A stretch of 64,000 nucleotides of DNA, taken from assembly GCF_014205055.1 (NCBI RefSeq), contig NZ_JACHMS010000001.1:1054001-1118000 (forward strand), read 5' to 3'. The notes beneath the pieces are model-generated. The model was not told the DNA's origin and did not search any database. It worked only from the letters and a program-made list of their open reading frames with translations. The DNA comes from Streptomyces luteogriseus. GTDB taxonomy: Bacteria > Actinomycetota > Actinomycetes > Streptomycetales > Streptomycetaceae. Each line of letters opens with the position of its first letter. Within the stretch, counting starts at the first letter, position 1. This document shows, in pieces, positions 1-9,588 of this stretch. Both the position numbers and the translations under genes were made by a program.

Positions 1-347
1 GCGCGCTCGATCTGCTCCACGACGGGCAGGGTCGCTGGACCGCGAACGGCGAGCCACTGCCCGCTGTCGACGGGGCGCTCGACTGCGACCTCGGGCTGTG
101 CCCGCTCACCAACACCATGCCGGTGCTGCGGCACGGGTTCCATCGGGAGCCCGGCGAGCGGGAGTTCCTGATGGCCTGGGTGTCGGTGCCGGATCTGGCG
201 GTGCGGCCGTCGCGGCAGACGTACACGCATCTCGCACCCGGACGGGTCCGTTACGTCTCCGGTGACTTCCGCAGCGACCTGGAGTTCGACGACGAGGGGT
301 ACGTCGTCGACTACCCGCGGTTGGCCACGCGCCTGACGGCCCGTTAG
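1..347 (+). CDS. Putative glycolipid-binding family protein (DUF1089-like), 3' end only
   Basis: The reading frame is open from the left edge to a TAG stop at 345-347, so only about the last 114 residues are present and the start lies outside. The pattern LDLLHDGQGRW, LDCDLGLCPLTNTMPVLRHG and YVVDYPRLATR resembles the putative glycolipid-binding family (PF06475), whose biochemical role is poorly defined. No signal peptide can be judged because the N-terminus is missing. Its stop codon overlaps the stop of the convergent ABC-F gene by four bases. Confidence 0.75.
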   Translation, partial: ALDLLHDGQGRWTANGEPLPAVDGALDCDLGLCPLTNTMPVLRHGFHREPGEREFLMAWVSVPDLAVRPSRQTYTHLAPGRVRYVSGDFRSDLEFDDEGYVVDYPRLATRLTAR

Positions 348-1984
348 CGCTCCGTCACCTTGCCGTCCGCCACCTCCAGGCGGCGGGTGACGTGCACCGC
401 GTCCAGCATCCGGCGGTCGTGGGTGACCAGCAGGAGCGTGCCCTCGTAGGCGTCGAGGGCGGACTCCAGTTGCTCGATGGCGGGCAGGTCGAGGTGGTTG
501 GTCGGCTCGTCGAGGACCAGGAGGTTGACGCCCCGGCCCTGGAGCAGCGCCAGGGCGGCCCGGGTGCGCTCGCCCGGGGAGAGGCTTCCCGCGGGGCGCA
601 GGACGTGGTCCGTCTTGAGACCGAACTTGGCCAGGAGGGTGCGGATCTCGACCGGTTCGGTGTCCGGGACGGCCGCGCGGAAGGCGTCGAGCAGGGACTC
701 CTCGCCGTGGAACAGCTTGCGGGCCTGGTCGACCTCGCCGAGCAGGACGCCCGAGCCGAGCACGGCGTGCCCGGCGTCCAGCGGGACGCGGCCGAGGAGG
801 GCGGCGAGCAGCGTGGACTTGCCGGCGCCGTTCGCGCCGGTCACCGCCACCCGGTCCGCCCAGTCGATCTGCAGGGAGACGGGGCCGAGGACGAAGCCGT
901 CGCGGCGCACCTCGGCGTCCCGCAGGGTCGCGACGACGGCGCCCGAGCGCGGGGCCGACGCGATCTCCATGCGCAGCTCCCACTCCTTGCGGGGCTCGTC
1001 GACGACGTCGAGGCGCTCGATCATGCGCTGGGTCTGGCGCGCCTTCGCCGCCTGCTTCTCGCTGGCCTCGCTGCGGAACTTGCGGCCGATCTTGTCGTTG
1101 TCGTTGTTCGCCTTGCGGCGGGCGTTCTTCACGCCCTTGTCCATCCAGGAGCGCTGCATCTGCGCCCGGTCCTGGAGGGCCGTCTTCTTGTCGGCGTACT
1201 CCTCGAACTCGTCGCGGGCGTGCCGGCGTGCGACCTCCCGCTCCTCCAGGTACGCCTCGTAGCCGCCGCCGAAGAGGTTGATCTGCCGCTGGGCCAGGTC
1301 GAGTTCGAGGACCTTGGTGACGGTGCGGGTGAGGAACTCACGGTCGTGGCTGACGACCACCGTGCCGGCGCGCAGACCGCTCACGAAGCGTTCGAGGCGC
1401 TCCAGGCCGTCGAGGTCGAGGTCGTTGGTGGGCTCGTCGAGGAGGAAGACGTCGTAGCGGGACAGGAGCAGGGAGGCGAGACCCGCGCGGGCCGCCTGGC
1501 CGCCGGACAGGGACGTCATCGGCTGGTCCAGGCCTACGGCGAGACCGAGGCCGTCGGCCACCTCCTCGGCGCGTTCGTCGAGATCGGCGCCGCCGAGGCC
1601 GAGCCAGCGCTCAAGGCTGGTGGCGTAGGCGTCGTCGGCACCGGGTGCCCCGTCGACCAGGGCCTGGGTGGCCTCGTCCATGGCCCGCTGGGCCTCTTCG
1701 ACACCGGTGCGGCGGGCCAGGAACGCCCGGACGGTCTCACCCGGGCGACGGTCCGGCTCCTGCGGGAGGTGGCCGACGGCGGCGGCCGGCGGGGACAGGC
1801 GCAGATCGCCCTGCTCGGGCGCGGTGAGTCCGGCGAGCATCCTGAGCAGGGTGGACTTGCCCGCGCCGTTGGCCCCGACCAGGCCGATCACGTCGCCGGG
1901 CGCGACGACGAGGTCGAGTCCGGTGAACAGGGAGCGGTCACCGTGGCCGGCGGCGAGGTTCTTGGCGACGAGGGTGGCAGTCAT
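344..1984 (-). CDS. ABC-F family ATPase (soluble, two nucleotide-binding domains)
   Basis: A 546-residue protein with two ABC ATPase domains and no membrane segment, the architecture of ABC-F translation factors and antibiotic ribosome-protection proteins. Walker A motifs (GANGAGKST) lie near residues 37-45 and 383-391. Signature motifs are LSGGQ near 159 and LSPGE in the second half; Walker B motifs end in LDEPTNDLDL and LDEPTNHLDL. The charged linker at about 240-330 (many R, K, Q) matches the interdomain tRNA-interaction region. It is expected to act in the cytoplasm on the 70S ribosome. Whether it is a housekeeping EttA/Uup-type factor or a resistance protein cannot be told from sequence alone. 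It stands alone, convergent with the left-edge gene, and has no strong ribosome site before the ATG. Confidence 0.93.
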   Translation of the reverse strand: MTATLVAKNLAAGHGDRSLFTGLDLVVAPGDVIGLVGANGAGKSTLLRMLAGLTAPEQGDLRLSPPAAAVGHLPQEPDRRPGETVRAFLARRTGVEEAQRAMDEATQALVDGAPGADDAYATSLERWLGLGGADLDERAEEVADGLGLAVGLDQPMTSLSGGQAARAGLASLLLSRYDVFLLDEPTNDLDLDGLERLERFVSGLRAGTVVVSHDREFLTRTVTKVLELDLAQRQINLFGGGYEAYLEEREVARRHARDEFEEYADKKTALQDRAQMQRSWMDKGVKNARRKANNDNDKIGRKFRSEASEKQAAKARQTQRMIERLDVVDEPRKEWELRMEIASAPRSGAVVATLRDAEVRRDGFVLGPVSLQIDWADRVAVTGANGAGKSTLLAALLGRVPLDAGHAVLGSGVLLGEVDQARKLFHGEESLLDAFRAAVPDTEPVEIRTLLAKFGLKTDHVLRPAGSLSPGERTRAALALLQGRGVNLLVLDEPTNHLDLPAIEQLESALDAYEGTLLLVTHDRRMLDAVHVTRRLEVADGKVTER

Positions 1985-2013
1985 CAGAGCGCCGATCCTA
2001 ACGGCCGGGCCGT

Positions 2014-3036
2014 TCAGTGGTTCACGGCAGTCACCAGGACGCTTCCGGAGGTGCGTGCCACGACGTACGACCGGCCCCTGATGGCCTTCGCGTCGAGGGC
2101 GACGCGGTGGCGGCCCGTGTCGAGGACGCCGTCGAAGATCTCGTGGCTGTGGGGGCGGGAGAGCCGGTCGAGACGGTACGCGGTGAGGGTGACGCGGCAG
2201 GCGGAGGTGACCTCGACGTCCGCGCCGGCGTCGGTCGCGGTGAGGCCGGTGAGGCGGCGCCGGTCGGCCGGGCTCCGGTCCAGGGCGTGTTCGATCTGGG
2301 CGACGAGGAGCGGGACGATCGGGGCGAGGCCGTCGACGTGGGCGACCGGGACCCCGGCGCGTTCGAAGGCGCGGCGGACGGCGGCACGTTCCCGCTCGCC
2401 GGCCGCGTGGCCGAAGGCGACGGCGCCGTAGCCGCGGAGTTCCTCGGCGGGTACGCCGTCGGCGTCATGGGCGATGTCGGCGCCGACTCCGATGGTGCGC
2501 AGGGCCGCGGCGAGCTTGGCGAGGACGGCGACGCGGGCGCCGATCAGCAGGACGCGGCGCCGCGGGTCGGGCGCGGAGCCGTTCAGCAGGGCGCTCAGTG
2601 CCGTCCGGTACTCGGCGCCGCGGAAGCGGAAGGGGCCGATGCCGTGATAGCCGTTGCGCTCCAGGTCGGCGTGGTCGTCGGTCTGCCAGGCGAAGTCCCG
2701 CCAGATGACGTCCTCACCGTCGCCCTGGATGACGGCGGTGACGGCGCCGCAGGCCAGGTCCTCGCACTCGGGGCAGCCGTAGACGACGTACCGGCCGCCC
2801 GGTAATGGGGCCGGGCTCTCCAGGAGCAGACTGCGGACCTGCGCGGTGAAGATCGCGGGCGGGACGTCGGACGCGAGCGGGGAGACCGCGTCGAGGTCGG
2901 AGAGCTGGAACAGCAGCGGACGTCCGTCGACGATGAAGTCCACGAAGTCCCGGTGGACCTGGTAACCACCGTCATGGAGGACTCCCCCGGCCCGCATCGC
3001 GGGAGCCAGGCCGAAGGTCGCGTACTCGGCACACAT
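2014..3036 (-). CDS. Conserved hypothetical protein, 340 aa
   Basis: I do not recognise a defined function. The frame stays open upstream to 4329, but the ATG at 3036 (MCAEYATFG) is chosen because it sits six bases behind a -10-like hexamer and because the divergent oxidase gene begins at 3103. The first half has a cysteine-containing stretch (YGCPECEDLACGAV) near residue 95. The middle (RRVLLIGARVAVLAKLAAAL, then repeated A/V-rich strands) looks like a Rossmann-type half-domain. The C-terminus is beta-rich. There is no signal peptide or membrane helix. Homologues are often labelled oxidoreductase without evidence, which I do not repeat. It is divergent from the D-amino-acid oxidase gene with only 66 bases between the starts, so the two may be co-regulated. 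Confidence 0.8.
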   Translation of the reverse strand: MCAEYATFGLAPAMRAGGVLHDGGYQVHRDFVDFIVDGRPLLFQLSDLDAVSPLASDVPPAIFTAQVRSLLLESPAPLPGGRYVVYGCPECEDLACGAVTAVIQGDGEDVIWRDFAWQTDDHADLERNGYHGIGPFRFRGAEYRTALSALLNGSAPDPRRRVLLIGARVAVLAKLAAALRTIGVGADIAHDADGVPAEELRGYGAVAFGHAAGERERAAVRRAFERAGVPVAHVDGLAPIVPLLVAQIEHALDRSPADRRRLTGLTATDAGADVEVTSACRVTLTAYRLDRLSRPHSHEIFDGVLDTGRHRVALDAKAIRGRSYVVARTSGSVLVTAVNH

Positions 3037-3102
3037 ACGGTGAGTATTCCCACACTGCGCGTGATGTGAGCACGGCATGACACATTCCGCTACGGTCCGG
3101 GC
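3037..3102. promoter_or_regulatory. Divergent promoter pair, both apparently leaderless
   Basis: On the plus strand TACGGT at 3091-3096 is followed by six bases and then the ATG of the oxidase gene. On the minus strand AATACT (3048-3043) is followed by six bases and then the ATG at 3036. A -10 box ending six to seven bases before the start codon, together with no Shine-Dalgarno sequence, is the usual picture of leaderless mRNA in Streptomyces. The -35 regions are weak. Confidence 0.5.
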
Positions 3103-4053
3103 ATGGCGAGTGAGTCGAGTGGCGAGATCGTGGTGGTCGGCGGCGGGGTGGTCGGGCTGACGACGGCCTTGGTCCTCGCGGAGCGGGGCCGGTCGGTGCG
3201 GGTGTGGACGCGGGACGCCGTCGAGGCGACCACCTCCGCCGTCGCGGGCGCTCTGTGGTGGCCGTACCGGATCGAGCCGGTCGCGACGGCGCGCGCGTGG
3301 GCGCTGCGGTCCCTGCAGGTGTACGAGGACCTGGCGGCGCGGGCCGAACCGGCCGGCGTACGCATGGTCGAAGGGGTACTGGGCGAGACCGGCCTCGACG
3401 AGGTCGACGGGTGGCTGGCGGGCCGGGTGCCGGGGCTGCGGGCGTCCACGGCCGGCGAGTACGCGGGTGCGGGCGTCCGGGCACGGCTGCCGCTCCTCGA
3501 CATGCCGGCCCATCTGCCGTGGCTGCGGGAGCGGTTCGTCGCCGCGGGCGGCGTGGTCGAGACGCGTACGGTGTCCGCCTTCGCGGAGGTGGACGCGCCG
3601 GTCGTGGTCAACTGCACGGGGCTCGCCGCGCGGGAACTCGTGCCGGACCCCTCCGTGCGGCCCGTGCGCGGTCAGTTGGTCGTCGTGGAGAACCCGGGGA
3701 TCGACACCTGGCTGGTCACCACCGACGCGGCGGGAGAGCACGCGTATCTGTTCCCGCAGCCGGGCGGGCTCGTCCTCGGCGGTACGTCCGAGGAGGACGC
3801 GTGGTCGCCGGAGCCCGACCCCGCGACGGCCGAGGCGATCATCCGCCGCTGTGCGGCGCTCAGGCCGGAGATCGCCGGGGCCCGTGTGCTGGGGCACCGG
3901 GTGGGGCTGCGGCCCACCCGGCCGGCGGTCCGGCTGGAGCGCGACACGCTGCCGGACGGGCGGCTCCTGGTGCACAACTACGGCCACGGCGGCGCGGGCG
4001 TCACCGTGGCCTGGGGGTGCGCGGAGGAGGCCGCGCGGCTGGTCTCGGGCTGA
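3103..4053 (+). CDS. FAD-dependent D-amino-acid oxidase
   Basis: A 316-residue flavoprotein of the DAO family, expected to oxidise D-amino acids to 2-oxo acids with release of ammonia and hydrogen peroxide. The N-terminal dinucleotide-binding fold is clear (VVVGGGVVGLTTALVLAERG near residues 8-27), followed by the DAO signature VAGALWWPYR. The C-terminal HNYGHGGAGVTVAWGCA motif near 290-306 is the FAD-contacting GHGGxG element of the family. Length fits bacterial DAOs, and there is no signal peptide. From memory S. coelicolor SCO6740 is a characterised member. It stands alone, with a hairpin terminator about 240 bases downstream, and is probably translated from a leaderless message. Confidence 0.92.
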   Translation: MASESSGEIVVVGGGVVGLTTALVLAERGRSVRVWTRDAVEATTSAVAGALWWPYRIEPVATARAWALRSLQVYEDLAARAEPAGVRMVEGVLGETGLDEVDGWLAGRVPGLRASTAGEYAGAGVRARLPLLDMPAHLPWLRERFVAAGGVVETRTVSAFAEVDAPVVVNCTGLAARELVPDPSVRPVRGQLVVVENPGIDTWLVTTDAAGEHAYLFPQPGGLVLGGTSEEDAWSPEPDPATAEAIIRRCAALRPEIAGARVLGHRVGLRPTRPAVRLERDTLPDGRLLVHNYGHGGAGVTVAWGCAEEAARLVSG

Positions 4054-4293
4054 GGCGGGCGACGCGGGCCGAGCGCGGGGCGCCGGCCGAGGCGGGGCGC
4101 CGGCCGAGACCCGGGGGGCGGCCGGGAAACGGGCCGCAGACCCGGGCGGTAGCCACAGGCCGAGACGCGAGCCTCTGGCTCGGGCGCAAGCCGCCGACCC
4201 GGGCCCGAGCCTCTGGATCAAGCACGAGCCCCAGACCAAGAAGGCCGAGACACGAGCCGCAGGCCCAGCCGCGAGCCGCCGACCGAGGCGCGA

Positions 4294-4326
4294 GGGCGGC
4301 CCGGGTTCCTGGAACCCGGGCCGCCC
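4294..4326. terminator. Bidirectional hairpin terminator between convergent genes
   Basis: A near-perfect inverted repeat: GGGCGGCCCGGGTTCC at 4294-4309 pairs with GGAACCCGGGCCGCCC at 4311-4326. It lies between the oxidase gene and the convergent BCCT transporter gene. There is no U-run, as is usual in Streptomyces. The rest of 4054-4293 holds no gene; it is low-complexity GC sequence with imperfect repeats of GGGGCGCCGGCCGAG. Confidence 0.8.
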
Positions 4327-4339
4327 CACGCCGTTCGGA

Positions 4340-6064
4340 TCAGTGCTTGCCGATCGGGTCTCCCTCGACGTCCGGGCCGCGGCCCGGGCCGACGCGGAAC
4401 TCGAACTCGCCGTCGTACTTCTTGTGGCCTTCCATGACGGCCATCTCGACGGCCTCGGAACCCATCTGCTCGCGCACGATCACCGGGTCACGGCGAAGGT
4501 CGCGCATCAGGGCGACGCACATGAAGATCATCACGATGACGAACGGGGCTGCCGCGAGGATCGTGAGGTTCTGCAGACCGGTCAGGGCGTCGCCCTGGCC
4601 GCTGCCGACGAGCAGCATGATCGCGGCCACCGCGCCGGTGACCACACCCCAGAACACCACGACGAACCGGCCCGGTTCGAGCGCGCCCTTCTGCGACAGG
4701 GTGCCCATGACGATCGAGGCCGCGTCGGCGCCCGAGACGAAGAAGATGCCGACGAGGACCATCACGAGCAGGCTCGTGGCGGTGGCGACGGGGAACTGCT
4801 GGAGCACGCCGAAGAGCTGGCCCTCCGGGGTCGCCTCCTTGCCGAGCTGCCCCTCCTCCTGCATCTTCATGGCCGAGCCGCCGAAGATCGCGAACCAGAT
4901 CAGGCTGACCGTGCTGGGCACGAGGATGACACCGCCGACGAACTGCCGGATCGTGCGGCCCCGGCTGATGCGGGCGATGAACATGCCCACGAACGGCGTC
5001 CAGGAGATCCACCACGCCCAGTAGAAGACCGTCCAGCTGCTCAGCCAGTCGGCCACGCCCTCGCCGCCGCTCGCCTCGGTGCGGCCGGCCAGCTGGGGCA
5101 GGTCGCCGAGGTAGGCGAAGACGGAGGTGGGCAGCAGGTCGAGGACGATGATGGTCGGGCCCGCCACGAACACGAACAGGGCGAGGATCAGCGCCAGCAC
5201 CATGTTGGTGTTGGACAGCCACTGGATGCCCTTCTCCACACCGGAGATGGCGGACGCGACGAAGGCCAGGGTCAGCACCGCGATGATCGTGACGAGCAGC
5301 CCGGTGCTCACCTCGTCCATCCACTTCAGCTCCTGGACACCGGAGCCGATCTGGAGCGCGCCGAGGCCGAGGGAGGCGGCGGAGCCGAAGACGGTCGCGA
5401 TGATCGCGAGGATGTCGATGGCCCGGCCGATGCCGCCGTTGGCGTTCTTCCTGCCGATGAGCGGGGTGAAGACGGCACTGATGGTCTGCCGGCGCCGCCT
5501 GCGGAAGGTGCTGTAGGCGATGGCGAGGCCGACCACCGCGTAGATCGCCCAGGGGTGGAGCGTCCAGTGGAACAGGGTGGTGGCCATGGCCGTCTCCATG
5601 CGTTCGCCGGAGTCGGCCGGGTCGGATCCCGGCGGGGGCGTGCCGTAGTGCGAGAGCGGCTCGCTCACGCCGTAGAACATCAGGCCGATGCCCATGCCGG
5701 CGCTGAACATCATCGCCACCCAGGACACGGTGCGGAACTCGGGCTCCTCACCCTCCGCGCCGAGGTGGATACGTCCGTAGCGGCTGATCGCGAGCCAGAG
5801 GGCGAAGACGACGAAACCGGAGGCGGCGAGCATGAACGCCCAGCCGCCGTTGTGCATCAGCCCGCCGAGCATCGTGGTGGAGACGTCTTCGAGCGAGTCG
5901 GTCGCGGTGGCGCCCCAGACCACGAAGGCGAGGGTGAGCACCGCCGTGACGCCGAAGACGATGCGGTCGGTCTGCGGCCGGTCCTGACCGGGCAGGCCCG
6001 CTTCCGACCCCGGCAGCGCAGCTCCCTCCGGGGAGTCCTTGTCGCTTGGTCGTTCTTGCGTCAC
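4340..6064 (-). CDS. BCCT family betaine/choline/carnitine transporter
   Basis: A 574-residue integral membrane protein of the betaine-choline-carnitine transporter family, which imports quaternary amines by sodium or proton symport for osmoprotection or catabolism. About twelve hydrophobic segments are visible, beginning IVFGVTAVLTLAFVVWGA. The family signature around the substrate helix is present (SWTVFYWAWWISWTPFVGMF, near residues 340-360), as is the FSAGMGIGLMFYGVSEPL motif near 117-135, where the GMGIG glycines line the ion path. The N-terminal 35 residues are hydrophilic and cytoplasmic. Substrate cannot be fixed from sequence; glycine betaine is the default. It is single, transcribed toward the oxidase gene. 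Confidence 0.93.
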   Translation of the reverse strand: MTQERPSDKDSPEGAALPGSEAGLPGQDRPQTDRIVFGVTAVLTLAFVVWGATATDSLEDVSTTMLGGLMHNGGWAFMLAASGFVVFALWLAISRYGRIHLGAEGEEPEFRTVSWVAMMFSAGMGIGLMFYGVSEPLSHYGTPPPGSDPADSGERMETAMATTLFHWTLHPWAIYAVVGLAIAYSTFRRRRRQTISAVFTPLIGRKNANGGIGRAIDILAIIATVFGSAASLGLGALQIGSGVQELKWMDEVSTGLLVTIIAVLTLAFVASAISGVEKGIQWLSNTNMVLALILALFVFVAGPTIIVLDLLPTSVFAYLGDLPQLAGRTEASGGEGVADWLSSWTVFYWAWWISWTPFVGMFIARISRGRTIRQFVGGVILVPSTVSLIWFAIFGGSAMKMQEEGQLGKEATPEGQLFGVLQQFPVATATSLLVMVLVGIFFVSGADAASIVMGTLSQKGALEPGRFVVVFWGVVTGAVAAIMLLVGSGQGDALTGLQNLTILAAAPFVIVMIFMCVALMRDLRRDPVIVREQMGSEAVEMAVMEGHKKYDGEFEFRVGPGRGPDVEGDPIGKH

Positions 6065-6149
6065 AGGCGGAACCTTTCATCGGGACAGCGGAGGAGGATG
6101 CAGGTCCTCCGTAAACGCTGCTACCACGTGTGGCGGAATTTCACCCCTC

Positions 6150-7424
6150 TCAACATGCGGTTTCGTATGAACCTCCTGTCAGGTGGTACTCGGCCCGGTC
6201 GTCCAGCAGCAGTGGCACGAGTGCCCGCAGGGGCTGGCGCAGGGGCACGAGCACGCCTTCGCCGTCCTCGCGCGCGCGTATTCCGTGCAGTGCGAGTTCA
6301 TCGCCCACCTCGGCGTACTGGGCGGCGGTGAGCCGGTAGCCGCAGGGCGGGTTGGGGATGATTTCGGACGATTCGGGCGGGTCGTTGTCGGCGCCGCCGG
6401 TGTAGACCGGGCCGGAGGCGGCCCAGCCCGCGAGACGGGCCCGGGCCGTCGCCGACTCGATCCGGGCGCGGCGCCGGTCGGTGTAGCCGAACATGCCCTT
6501 GAGGGCATCGAGTTGAGAGGTCACCCGGCGCCGGTTGTTCAGGGCCGGGTCCGCCTTCTCCGCGTCGGTGAGCGGGTCCACCCGGCTCTCGATGAGCAGT
6601 CCGACGGAGTGCTTCACCCCGGACATGTTGCGCAGAATGCGCTCCTGTCCGTCTCCGGCGACCTGCTTGACCGGCTCACCGGTCTCCGGGTCGGTCCAGA
6701 TGCCGTAGGTGCCGGTCGAGTGGCCGGCCCGCTCGGCGGCGGGGCGGACGTACGCCTCGGACAGGGTCCGCGCCTCGTCGTGGACCGCCTCGTGGGTGTT
6801 GAGGTTGCGCGGCCACAGGTCGAAGAGGTCCTTGTCGTAGTACTTGGGGGTGGAGCCGTACTCGTGCAGGTCGTAGACGATGTCGGGGCGCTGGTCGCGG
6901 ATGACGGCGGCCAGGGCGCGCCCCTCGGCGGTCTTCAGGGCGAGGTGGTCGCGGTTGATGTCGACGCCGTCGCTGTTGCCGCGCGTGTTCGCGGCCCGGC
7001 CGTCCGGGTTGGCGGTGGGCACGACCAGGACCGTGGTGCGGTCCAGGAAGCGCCGGGTGCGGCTGTCGCGGGCGTACGCGAGGTCGCGGACGGTGGTCAG
7101 GCAGGCCTCGCGGCCGGAGGGTTCGTCGCCGTGCTGGCTGCACACGAGCAGCACCTTGTTGTGGCTCGGGCGGTTGCCGATCCGCACGAGCCGGAGCGGG
7201 CGGTCCTGCTCGGTCGTGCCGAAGCGGGCCAGGGAGACGCGGCCACTGGCCCGGTCGACGGCATCGAGGAAGTCCTGCTCCTCGGGCTGGGTGGTCCAGC
7301 GGGCGCCGTTCGACTGCTCGAAGCCGGTGCGGGGCGGGGTGTCGCCGGCCGCTTGGGCCGGTGCGGCGACCAGGGAGGCCGTGAGGGCCGCGGTGGTCGC
7401 TATCAGGGCGCCTGCACGGATCAC
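6150..7424 (-). CDS. Secreted M14-family zinc carboxypeptidase
   Basis: The GTG at 7424 is taken as start because it overlaps the upstream stop (GTGA) and has GGAGG eight bases before it. The 424-residue product starts with a signal peptide ([25 protein letters not shown]). The zinc site of M14 peptidases is visible: HGDEP (His-x-x-Glu) near residue 100, TANPDG, the arginine-bearing VDINRDH, the second zinc histidine in YDLHEYGS, and a likely catalytic glutamate in LLIESRVD. It probably trims C-terminal residues from peptides outside the cell. It is translationally coupled to the S15 peptidase gene, and a divergent M1 aminopeptidase gene follows upstream, forming a secreted peptide-degradation cluster. 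Confidence 0.9.
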   Translation of the reverse strand: MIRAGALIATTAALTASLVAAPAQAAGDTPPRTGFEQSNGARWTTQPEEQDFLDAVDRASGRVSLARFGTTEQDRPLRLVRIGNRPSHNKVLLVCSQHGDEPSGREACLTTVRDLAYARDSRTRRFLDRTTVLVVPTANPDGRAANTRGNSDGVDINRDHLALKTAEGRALAAVIRDQRPDIVYDLHEYGSTPKYYDKDLFDLWPRNLNTHEAVHDEARTLSEAYVRPAAERAGHSTGTYGIWTDPETGEPVKQVAGDGQERILRNMSGVKHSVGLLIESRVDPLTDAEKADPALNNRRRVTSQLDALKGMFGYTDRRRARIESATARARLAGWAASGPVYTGGADNDPPESSEIIPNPPCGYRLTAAQYAEVGDELALHGIRAREDGEGVLVPLRQPLRALVPLLLDDRAEYHLTGGSYETAC

Positions 7425-9376
7425 TGGCTCGCCTCCGGGACACGGTGGGTGGTGCGCGGTTCCCGAACGCCGTCCAGGAGCGTGGCGTCGGGGGTGGCGG
7501 TGGCGGCGCCCGTGGTGGCGCGGGCGAAGGCGGCGGCTCCGCCGGTGAACGGGACGCGCGCCGAGGTGCGGGAGAGGTCGAGCGTGAGCCTCGGCTTGTC
7601 GGCGGGAGGGTCGATGAGGCCCTGGTCGGTGCCCGCGACGATCAGCGCCAGGCGGTGGCCCTTGGGGACGACATGGTCGGTCGCCGCCAGGTCGAGAGTG
7701 ATCGTGTAGCGCTTGCCCGGGGTGAGCGGGGAGCCCTTGTGGTCGGAGGCGTGGTTGCCGAGGTCGGCCCAGCCGCGGCTGACGACCGTGTAGTCGACGT
7801 CGGCGGTCTTCGCCTTCGTCTCCTTGAAGCAGGAGCTGTCCGCGGGGGTGCTCGGGCCCCAGCAGGTGCGGTCGGTGAGGGTGGTGATGCCTTCGCCCGC
7901 GTCGGCGTAGTCGCGGATGGTGGCGGGGCCGAGGTCCACGAGGACGGCGGAGAGGTGGGCCGTCGGGGTGGAGGACGTCGCGGTGACGGTGACCTCGGAG
8001 GAGCCGGACAGGCGCAGGTCGCGGGTGAGCGTCCGGGTGGTGAATCCGGCCTTCTCGGGTGTGGGCCGGTCGATCCGCGCGGCCCAGTCGGTCTCGCTCC
8101 GCTCCGGGTCGTCGGTGAAGCTCGCGGTGCCGTGACCGCGGTGCAGGCCGAGGGTGCCGACGCCGTCCTGGGTGCCGCGGTCGGGGCGCAGGGTGGCGGT
8201 GCGGGTGCCGCTCGGCGGCCAGACCCGGGAGGTGTCCCACCGGCCGGGCGCGCGCTCGATGTCGGCCATGGGCTCGCGGTCGATGCCGTTGTCGATGCCC
8301 ATGAGTTCGTGGTCGAACCAGCGGTGCAGCGTCTCGACCCATGCGCCGCGCCGGAAGTCGAAGGGGTCGACGTGGCCGGTCTGGGACAGCCAGATCTTGC
8401 GCTCGACGCCGTTCTTCGCGAGGGCGTCCCACCACGGGCCGACGTGCTTCATACGGACGTTGAGGTCCTGCATGCCGTGGATCAGGAAGACGCTCGCCCT
8501 GACCTTGCGCGCGGCCTTCACGTAGTCGCGCTCGGTCCACAGCGGGGTCCAGTCGCCGGTGCGCGGCGCGCCGTCGACGAGCTTGCGCTGAACGGCCGCG
8601 CACTTGGCGCGGGCGTCGGGGCTGTCGACGTAGTCCGACAGCCACTCGGGCCCGGAGTCGTAGAGGGGGGCGCCCTGCTGGAAGTAGTAGTCGTACCAGG
8701 AGGAGATGGCGCTGATCGGGACGATGGTCTTCAGGCCCTTGACGCCGGTCGCGGCGACGCCGTTGGCGATGGTGCCGTCCCAGCTCTTGCCGATCATGCC
8801 GGTGCGGCCGTTGGTCCAGCCGGCCTGGGCGCGGGTGGTGCCGGTGCGGCTGGTGTAGGCCTTCGCGCGGCCGTTCAGCCAGTCGACCACGGCCTTCGCC
8901 GACTGGACGTCGGAGCGGCCGCCGACGTCGACACAGCCGTCGGAGCGATTGGTTCCGGCCAGGTCCACGCCGACGAAGGCGTAACCGCGCGGGACGAAGT
9001 AGTTGTCGTAGTAGAGCGGCATCTGTGCGACACGGCCCTGCACGTCGTAGGTCTTCTTCTGGCTCTCGTTGCCGCGCCCGCAACACGAGTAGTACGGGCT
9101 GGCGTCCATGATGACGGGGACTTTGCGGCCCTGCCGGGCGGTTTCGCGGGGGCGGACGATGTCGACGGCGACCCGGTCGGTCCTTCCGTCCCGGTCGCCG
9201 TCGAGACCGGTGTCCACCCAGACGGCCTCGCGGATGGCGTCCTCGTAGGAGTGGACGGGTTCGCTCCCGCGCGGCGCGGCCTGTGCGGCCACGGGGGTGA
9301 GCAGGGTGGCCAAGAGGGCGGCCGTGGCCGCCGTCGCGAGCGGTCTCCAGGTCGTGAAGCGCGTGCGTTTCGGCAT
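7421..9376 (-). CDS. Secreted X-Pro dipeptidyl-peptidase (S15/CocE-NonD family hydrolase)
   Basis: A 651-residue alpha/beta hydrolase with an N-terminal signal peptide (two arginines, then a hydrophobic run ending VAAQAA near residue 34). The nucleophile elbow is GKSWDG near residue 194, the acid is in the [10 protein letters not shown] segment, and the histidine is in [12 protein letters not shown], the order found in S15 peptidases. The C-terminal third is the beta-sandwich X-Pro dipeptidyl-peptidase domain ([21 protein letters not shown]). CXXC-like cysteines near YYSCCGRG may form disulfides outside the cell. It is likely to release X-Pro dipeptides. It forms an operon with the M14 peptidase, whose start codon overlaps its stop. 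Confidence 0.9.
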   Translation of the reverse strand: MPKRTRFTTWRPLATAATAALLATLLTPVAAQAAPRGSEPVHSYEDAIREAVWVDTGLDGDRDGRTDRVAVDIVRPRETARQGRKVPVIMDASPYYSCCGRGNESQKKTYDVQGRVAQMPLYYDNYFVPRGYAFVGVDLAGTNRSDGCVDVGGRSDVQSAKAVVDWLNGRAKAYTSRTGTTRAQAGWTNGRTGMIGKSWDGTIANGVAATGVKGLKTIVPISAISSWYDYYFQQGAPLYDSGPEWLSDYVDSPDARAKCAAVQRKLVDGAPRTGDWTPLWTERDYVKAARKVRASVFLIHGMQDLNVRMKHVGPWWDALAKNGVERKIWLSQTGHVDPFDFRRGAWVETLHRWFDHELMGIDNGIDREPMADIERAPGRWDTSRVWPPSGTRTATLRPDRGTQDGVGTLGLHRGHGTASFTDDPERSETDWAARIDRPTPEKAGFTTRTLTRDLRLSGSSEVTVTATSSTPTAHLSAVLVDLGPATIRDYADAGEGITTLTDRTCWGPSTPADSSCFKETKAKTADVDYTVVSRGWADLGNHASDHKGSPLTPGKRYTITLDLAATDHVVPKGHRLALIVAGTDQGLIDPPADKPRLTLDLSRTSARVPFTGGAAAFARATTGAATATPDATLLDGVREPRTTHRVPEASQ

Positions 9377-9588
9377 GCGCCGGACGGTACATCGGTGAAC
9401 TCCTGTTCAGAAGAGGGCAGCTGACGGACCGGCGTGTCCGGGGCGGGTCTTCGGGGCGGGTGTCGCATGTCGGCCGAATGGCGATCGTGTGACAGCGGGG
9501 GCCATGGACATGATCAGGGGCACAGGGAGTCAATAGGCTCCGGACAGACCCCGGAAGACCTCGGGACCCCTACGACTTGGAGCCTTGC

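Noticed and set aside
392..2431. Very long open frame opposite the first ABC-F gene
   Set aside because: It is a mirror of the ABC-F coding sequence caused by high GC; the encoded protein is low-complexity and has no family signature, while the opposite strand has both Walker A/B sets.
4054..4293. Repetitive GC sequence that might be a CRISPR or satellite array
   Set aside because: Units are imperfect, irregularly spaced and lack unique spacers; it looks like decayed low-complexity intergenic DNA.
7445..9424. Long plus-strand frame opposite the S15 peptidase gene
   Set aside because: Shadow frame; its product is Gly/Val/Ala/Asp-rich without motifs, whereas the minus strand encodes a complete catalytic triad and signal peptide.
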